From positions 20,254,759 to 20,318,758 of the forward strand of contig JAKSZU010000026.1 of NCBI GenBank assembly GCA_026018925.1: a stretch of 64,000 bases of DNA. The letters run 5' to 3'. The stretch is from Tupaia tana (lineage: Eukaryota; Chordata; Mammalia; Scandentia; Tupaiidae). The notes under the pieces are model-generated. The model saw only the letters and a program-made list of their open reading frames with translations, was not told the DNA's origin and searched no databases. A program made the translations under genes and the position numbers. Shown here piece after piece: positions 42,901 to 64,000 of this stretch (positions within the stretch are counted from its first letter, which is position 1; each line of letters starts with the position of its first letter).

Positions 42901-45449
42901 ACAGCCTGACTGCAAAGCCCTGGCTCCCAATTACCGCACTCACGGGTGTCTACTCACCGCTCCATCCTTGATGAAAGTATGGCACAGATCTGCGATTTTA
43001 TTTCTCGACAGTGAGGTTCTCCTGAGAAACAGCTCTCCCCGCTCGATCATGATCTTTTTACATTTGGAGTAATCCTAGGAGCAAAGAGCAAGGTGGGGGA
43101 GAGGGAAGATCTAGGTAAAGCAGAGACTTTGCTGCCACTCAGGAAATGGGAAGGGAAACCGCTGGAGGGGGCTTACGGAGTATTCCAGGGAGGTAAGGCT
43201 GATGAAGCGGAGGAAGAGCTTCCCGCCGGAGGACACCGCTACGGAGGAGTCCACGCCACACAGGGTTTCTATGGCGCTGGTGAGATTTGCTCTCAGGCCC
43301 TGGATGGTCTCCCCTGGCATGACCAAACAAGGAATGTGATGGGCACATTGGTCTCACAGTCCCTCCCTGGGTCTGCGGTTCATTCGTTCACTCAGTGAAG
43401 ACGTGCTGGGTACACACTGTACGCCAGGCACTGTTCTAGGTGTGAGGGTACGCTGGTGAACGGGGCTCTGCTTTGCTGGACCTCTCTTGCTAGGGAAGGA
43501 AACAGACGATAAAGCAGCATACAATGAAAGAAACGAGAGGGCCAGCCCATGGCATGGGGGCTAAGGTGGCTAGATACCAAGACTGCCTGTGTAGTTTCAG
43601 TTCTGGACTCGGGCCTGAAAACACGTCGGGTACACGTGCGTGCCTGCCCAAAATCCTGACAGGAGGGAGAAACGGAGAAGGGGTCATGACAGGACCATGC
43701 CCACGGCGGTGATTTCTTGCTTTCTCTCTCTCCCAGCACATGACCCACCTCCCCCCACCGCCCTGTGTGTCTCTGTCTCTGGCCAGTGCATGCACCCTGT
43801 GGTGAAATTAGAAAAAGAAAATAAGTAAATTACAGACTGTAGTGAAGTCAGAAAAAAAGCAGAATAATGAGCAAGGTGAGGTTGCTTAACAGGAATGGCT
43901 TCCTGGGGTGGAGACCATTTAAACAGATCCGAACAAGAAAGAATCCAGCCATGTAACTGATGGCAAAGGTCCCTGGAGATGAGAGCAAACTTGGTATGAG
44001 AAATAAAGAGGGCCGGCACAGCTGAGCATGATTCAGTGAGGGGTAGCACAGAAGGCTATTAAGTAGCAGTGGTAGATGCAAGGACTGCAGGGAGTAGGTG
44101 AGGCCAAGGGGTTCGGATGTTATCCTAATACAAAGGGAGGACACTGCAGCTCCTCCTAGAGACAAGCCTTTAGACCAACCTTTTCAGATTCTTTTTTTTT
44201 TTTTTTTAAGAGATTTTTGCTGTAGCACATGTGCGCTCACCGGAGAGACAGAGAGACAAAAAGCGAGAAATCACCCCCAGGGGAGATGGCCACGCAGCAA
44301 TCCCTTCTTCATTCTCTTCTTGGGACCTTGGGCACGCACGCACACAAGCCCGGCGTGAGTTTAAGCCACTGGGTCCGGGACTCGAATGTGGTCAACTACC
44401 TGGGAGTCCAGCGACATAGCCTTATGCCAACTGCTGGTCCCTAAAATGTTTATTCTTGACTCAAAGCATATTTTGTTTATGAAAGGAGACCCTTTAGATG
44501 ATAATTTGAAGGCTCTTTCAAGGTTCAAGGGCCTGAAAGGAAGGCAGAAGCTGAGTGTGGGGCATCACTTATGTAGGCAAACATGCATCTTTCACTTTCT
44601 ACATTTCTGAAAAGCATTAGAAGACTTTCTTAAGGCCCAGAGTACTTAAGGATGATCCTCTTTACCTTTATCCCTCTTCAAGAATTCCAGCAAAGTCCGG
44701 ATGGCAGCCACTGCTGAGGCCATGTCAGGATCTTCTTTCATCTGAGACTTAAAATATTCAATCAACTCTGAGAAGACAAAAAAAGAGATTCATGACATTC
44801 GTTTAGCAGGATTTAAGTCAAAGAGCTTGTTAATGGTTGTTAACATGAACAAAATAATTTAAAAAATACTTCCTTTTCAGGGTATTTGGTTTCAGAGACA
44901 TGATAGATGTTGATGGGCGATAAAGAAAACACTTTACTGTGAATACAATCTAATTTTGAAAAAAAGAAAAGCTATTGATACACAAGGGATAGAATTTAAG
45001 TCCTACTAAAAAGTCTTTTTCCCTTCTATCCTTGGTCTTACGTTCTGAGAGGATCCAAAAGTCAACCACCTCAGCAACTTTTCCTGTACCCCTCTAGTGC
45101 ATGCTAATTAAAGTCTATTCACATACACACATACATATGTAAAATCCCACCTATCCTCCTCTGTTTACACGAAAGGTATTATATTATGTAGTTTGCCCTT
45201 AGTAGCCATTCCGGGTCCGAAGTCTCACGCTTTTGGAGGAAGGCACTGGGAAGAAGCGAGAGCGGGGGAAAGCGTCCGCGGACCCTCTCCAGGCCCATGT
45301 CCGGGGTCCATCCAGAGCAGTGAGGGAAATCCAGCCAAGCAGCCGGAACTCGGGGAGCCCAGGCGGGGCATATGAAGTTGTGGGGACCCCGCACGGCTCG
45401 GATTTAGGCTCAGCAGCCCGGCCCGCCCCAGTTTACCGTGGTGGTCCAT
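36982..45449 (-). CDS. EIF2B1: EIF2B1 (eIF2B alpha subunit), complete
   Basis: Regulatory subunit of eIF2B, the decameric guanine-nucleotide exchange factor for eIF2. The alpha dimer senses phosphorylated eIF2 in the integrated stress response. Nine coding exons on the minus strand: 45449-45437, 44767-44666, 43313-43177, 43074-42958, 41652-41540, 40782-40714, 39454-39379, 37956-37831, 37146-36982. They total 918 nt, 305 codons plus stop, equal to human as remembered. Start MDHHELIEYF, end DELIKLYL. It contains the helical N-terminal part and the Rossmann-like NagB/RpiA-type fold ([36 protein letters not shown]). Introns 5 and 8 use GC donors (GG|GCAAGT, AAG|GCAAGA); the others are GT-AG. Visible differences from remembered human: MDHH for MDDK, R124 for T124 (exon 5 first codon), K for E in SSGGKLF. 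Confidence 0.97.
37480..37605 (-). mobile_element. MIR fragment (probable)
   Basis: Antisense MIR-like order: AGATAAGGACGTGGAAGTTA, CTGAGGTCACGTGGGCTGTA, GCCGAGCCCAGGCCGCT. Confidence 0.55.
37829..37830 (-). promoter_or_regulatory. GC splice donor, EIF2B1 intron 8
   Basis: Minus-strand TTTAAG|GCAAGAGATG. Joining here to the acceptor before 37146 restores DKFKYKAD; no GT at the junction would do so without adding residues. Confidence 0.85.
38073..38665 (+). mobile_element. LINE-1 3'-region fragment, interrupted by a SINE
   Basis: GAGCACATGAAATGATGCTC, CAGGGAAATGCAAATCAAAG, then after the SINE TTGCTGGTAGAAATGTGAAC and CAGCAATTCCACTCCTAGGT: the well-known end of mammalian L1M elements. Two parts, 38073-38268 and 38507-38665. 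Confidence 0.88.
38269..38506 (+). mobile_element. SINE, L type, nested in L1, with TSD
   Basis: TSD ACTGGAACCC at 38259-38268 and 38507-38516. Confidence 0.92.
38726..38979 (-). mobile_element. SINE, L type
   Basis: GCTTTCTGCTATAGGGCATT to CATTCCACATGCTGGCC, preceded by a G11 run. Confidence 0.87.
39041..39077. repeat. (CAAA)n-rich simple repeat
   Basis: ACAAACAAACAAACAAAAAA-type run in EIF2B1 intron 7. Confidence 0.85.
39765..39920 (-). mobile_element. SINE, O type, partial
   Basis: GTGGGATCGCAGGTGCACAC, GTGTGGGATCCAGCTTTTCT, head end CATGGAGCCAGCC. Confidence 0.65.
39957..40176 (+). mobile_element. SINE, O type
   Basis: CAGGCCCAGTAGCACAGCAG head, GATCCACACGGCTGACTGG, terminus ACATATGCCCTCTGACAAAA. 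Confidence 0.8.
40177..40713. other. EIF2B1 intron 6, unique part
   Basis: No repeat or gene recognised beyond the exon 6 donor at 40713-40712. Confidence 0.5.
41044..41270 (-). mobile_element. SINE, O type
   Basis: ATCTGCTAGAGGGCACATTA, AGCACCCCCTATAGGGGAGG, head with GTGGGATTCAGCTGCC. Confidence 0.78.
41538..41539 (-). promoter_or_regulatory. GC splice donor, EIF2B1 intron 5
   Basis: Minus-strand TTATCGGG|GCAAGTATCC. The downstream GT (CAA|GTATCC) would place TAA in frame at the next exon, so the GC site is the coherent choice. Confidence 0.85.
41653..42711. other. EIF2B1 intron 4, SINE-free kilobase
   Basis: No L/S/O SINE, exon or RNA gene recognised. Confidence 0.5.
42712..42955 (-). 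mobile_element. MIR, nearly full length
   Basis: Antisense MIR order: CACTGTGTGCCAGACACAGT, TCCTCACAACAACCCCACGA, GAGGTAGGCACAGTTATTGC, AGGTGAGAAAACTGGCGG, ending at the tRNA-derived part beside EIF2B1 exon 4. Confidence 0.85.
43395..44160 (+). mobile_element. L2-like ancient repeat, interrupted by a SINE
   Basis: TACGCCAGGCACTGTTCTAG, GGAAACAGACGATAAAGCAG before the SINE, and AGGAATGGCTTCCTGGGG, TGGCAAAGGTCCCTGGAGAT after it, in the order of mammal-wide L2-type repeats. Family name tentative. Confidence 0.5.
43538..43826 (+). mobile_element. SINE, O type
   Basis: GGGCCAGCCCATGGCATGGG head; terminus GCATGCACCCTGTGGTGAAA. Confidence 0.82.
44190..44441 (-). mobile_element. SINE, L type
   Basis: AAGAGATTTTTGCTGTAGCA to GCCAACTGCTGGTCCC. 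Confidence 0.92.
44768..45180. other. EIF2B1 intron 1, unique part
   Basis: AT-rich, SINE-free; no feature recognised before the CpG island. Confidence 0.5.
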
Positions 45450-45698
45450 GGTGCCCCCGGACCGCGCAGCCGGAGGCCTGGAGCCGCCGCGCCGCCTGGG
45501 GAGGGTCCGCCGACCACGCCGGCTGCTGGCCGCAGGCACTGACAGCGCGCGGCGCACCCGCGCAGCCCACTTCCGGCGCCTGGGGGCGGGGCCGGAGCAC
45601 GGCGCCTTCGTCATTGGCAGGCGCCGGAAGTTGAGGCGCTCCGGATTACGGACGCGGTCCGCTTGCTGCGGCTCTGCGCTGAGGTGCCCAGGGCAGCC
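45450..45698. promoter_or_regulatory. Bidirectional EIF2B1/GTF2H3 promoter
   Basis: Only 249 bp separate the divergent start codons. Visible elements: ETS-type ACTTCCGG at 45569-45576 and CCGGAAGTTG at 45624-45633 in opposite orientation, a GC box GGGGGCGGGG at 45582-45591, and an inverted CCAAT box (ATTGG, 45613-45617). No TATA box seen. Confidence 0.85.
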
Positions 45699-62262
<16,564 letters not shown>

Positions 62263-62705
62263 TTATAAAACGTTTTCCCTGTCTTGTAGAGCTATTAATA
62301 GAAATTATATGGCAGAATATTTGTTAGGGAGGTTCTGGAAAAAATGGGATAGCTCTTAATATCATGAATTTCTTACAGGAGATATTGCCAAAACATCATT
62401 CTGGGGGTACTTCTGGGAGGCTGATTTGTTTTGAGGGTGCCATCCCATGCAATATATTCTAAAGTCTTTTCTGACTGGTCTTTGTCCAGAGAGGGGGAAG
62501 AAAGCACAAATTTTGTGAGGTTGATTTTTTTTTTTTGAATGTGAGGATGATTTGTGGAAAGCCAGCACGTCATGACTGATCTTGAGCTTTGAGCTTAGTT
62601 CCCAAGCCAGGTCCTTACGGTGGGATTAAGACCTGAATGTGAGAGTGAACACAGCTTCGGGAAGAGTGGCTGTTTATGGAGTGATGGCACTCCTCAAGGT
62701 AGAAC

Positions 62706-62830
62706 GGGCCCAGGCACGGTCGCGCTTGCTGGCTGTGGCCACACAGAGGCCTGGGGTTGAGTCCCTGCCCACCTTAAAAGCTAGATATGGTGTCACAACC
62801 TAGCGAGACCCTGCCTTAAAAAAAAAAAGG
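62706..62830 (+). mobile_element. 7SL-like SINE (probable)
   Basis: GGGCCCAGGCACGGTCGCGC start and CAACCTAGCGAGACCCTGCC plus an A run at the end; the middle does not follow 7SL. Confidence 0.55.
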
Positions 62831-62940
62831 TAGAACTTACCTGAATCAATAGTTAACTTTCACATCAATCATAAAAATAAAATGTTGTTTGAGTTTAGAT
62901 TCAGAGCCTAGCAGTTATTTATTCTTTTGTCTGATGCTAG

Positions 62941-63040
62941 NNNNNNNNNNNNNNNNNNNNNNNNNNNNNNNNNNNNNNNNNNNNNNNNNNNNNNNNNNNN
63001 NNNNNNNNNNNNNNNNNNNNNNNNNNNNNNNNNNNNNNNN
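62941..63040. other. Assembly gap, 100 N
   Basis: Exactly 100 N. The 18 bases before it (62923-62940) are identical to the 18 after it (63041-63058), so the two contigs probably overlap. Confidence 0.95.
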
Positions 63041-63983
63041 TCTTTTGTCTGATGCTAGTACATGTTTGGACAGAGTTAAATGAGTAAAACTAACAGTTTG
63101 TCACCAAGTAACTACAAAATCTGACGTTAAATCAGTACGGGGCAGTAGTTTGGTCCCAACGGTTCTTTGTAAGCGGTTGTGTGACGAGCTTATTCGTGAA
63201 AGCTACCATCTGGGTATCAAGGGGGAATTTATTGGGGAAAATGGACTTTGTGTTACGTTGTCCCCAGATGGGATTCTTTCCATTTTCAGTGGATGAAAAA
63301 CATATTAGTACTGCACAACTGGCCTCTAGAAACTTTGTACTGAATACTGAAAACTTAAGTTCAGAAGAAAAACTCTTTGTAATTTCAACTCAGTGACAAA
63401 AATGAATTTTTCTATGCAACCTTGAGATTATTAAAAGGACTTTTAAGTTCCAGTATAGTGTAGGGAGGGTCTAAGTGATGGTGCCAGTTCTGTGTGTTTC
63501 AAAAAATAAATGGCCAGAAATCCATTTGTGTATAAAACCTCGTCTGTAAATAAGATTTCGATTTCCTCTTTACACCAGCTCAGAGGCTGAGATTACTTAG
63601 GTACGTTGCCTTTTGGCTCGGTCACTTCAGGTAGACTTTGTATTCTGGATATGCAGTTTTGTTAACAAATACACAAATATTTTGGCGACCCCTTTGAAGA
63701 TATTTGTTGATCCTTGAGTTTGAGAATTTGTGTTTGTCTTTTAAAAATAATGTTTAGTATTTCATAGTATTGACAAATGATAACATTTCATAGTGTAATA
63801 GAAGTCACCATTTAAGTCTAGGAAATAAGGCGTCATATATTTAAAGATAAATAATTTCAAATAACCTAATAAGTTTTTTGTTACTAGCTTTTCATTTGAA
63901 ATGTTGTATACACTTGCTTACTTAGTTCTGTGTAAATTTTATTTTTAACGGTTGTGTTTATGATTATTTTATATAAATTCTTA

Positions 63984-63989
63984 TAATAA
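63984..63989 (+). terminator. Candidate distal poly(A) signal
   Basis: AATAAA in CTTATAATAAAGTAAC at the window end, same strand as GTF2H3. Confidence 0.45.
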
Positions 63990-64000
63990 AGTAACTTAAA

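Larger units (their letters stand above)
62263..64000 (+). other. GTF2H3: GTF2H3 3'UTR and downstream
   Basis: SINE-poor, AT-rich sequence after the stop codon with several AATAAA motifs (62876-62881, around 63505, and 63984-63989). The last lies 11 bp before the window end and could be the distal poly(A) signal. The real 3' end cannot be fixed from sequence alone. Confidence 0.5.

Overview
The window is vertebrate nuclear DNA, clearly from a placental mammal. It holds four conserved housekeeping genes with canonical introns, two ribosomal-protein retrocopies and a dense load of tRNA-derived SINEs. The gene order TMED2 > DDX55 > < EIF2B1 | GTF2H3 > matches, from memory, human 12q24.31. The dominant SINEs are not Alu, B1/B2, CAN, bovine or bat VES types. 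Three old short 7SL-like monomers point to Euarchontoglires. Together these fit a colugo (Dermoptera, CYN/t-SINE carriers) best, but the species is inference. Exon boundaries were set by GT/GC..AG signals plus agreement with remembered human proteins; no alignment was run. || Layout: 1-15.8 kb is TMED2 (+), entered in its first coding exon, so the start codon and signal peptide lie outside the window; an RPL37A retrocopy sits in intron 1 and a 1.17 kb solo LTR in intron 3. 15.8-18.8 kb is SINE-rich intergenic DNA ending in a CpG-rich promoter. 18.9-36.0 kb is DDX55 (+), complete with 14 coding exons and 600 codons. 36.3-45.45 kb is EIF2B1 (-), complete with 9 coding exons and 305 codons, tail-to-tail with DDX55. 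45.45-45.70 kb is a 250-bp bidirectional promoter. 45.70-64 kb is GTF2H3 (+), complete with 13 coding exons and 309 codons, with its 3'UTR and a 100-N assembly gap. || Repeats: I count about 105 SINE copies or fragments, roughly a third of the window by eye. Labels used below: 'L' = long (~250 bp) with a tRNA-like head (TAGCGTAATGG A-box-like, GGTTCGAGTCC B-box-like) plus a unique body holding CCCCCC.GGGGGG and ending GCGCACGCGCCCTATAG; 'S' = short (~150 bp), tRNA-like head plus a CT-rich/ATAA-rich tail; 'O' = older, diverged long forms with a GGATCCCACATGGCTG head. SINE ends are approximate unless a target-site duplication (TSD) is given. '-' means the tRNA head is read on the minus strand. 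|| Function: the genes act in separate core processes (COPI/COPII cargo traffic, 60S ribosome assembly, translation initiation control, TFIIH transcription/repair). They are neighbours by conserved synteny, not an operon. I found no CRISPR, prokaryotic defence locus or novel multi-gene system. The most interesting signals are the SINE insertion histories, the solo LTR, two GC-AG introns in EIF2B1 and a spurious-looking assembly gap.
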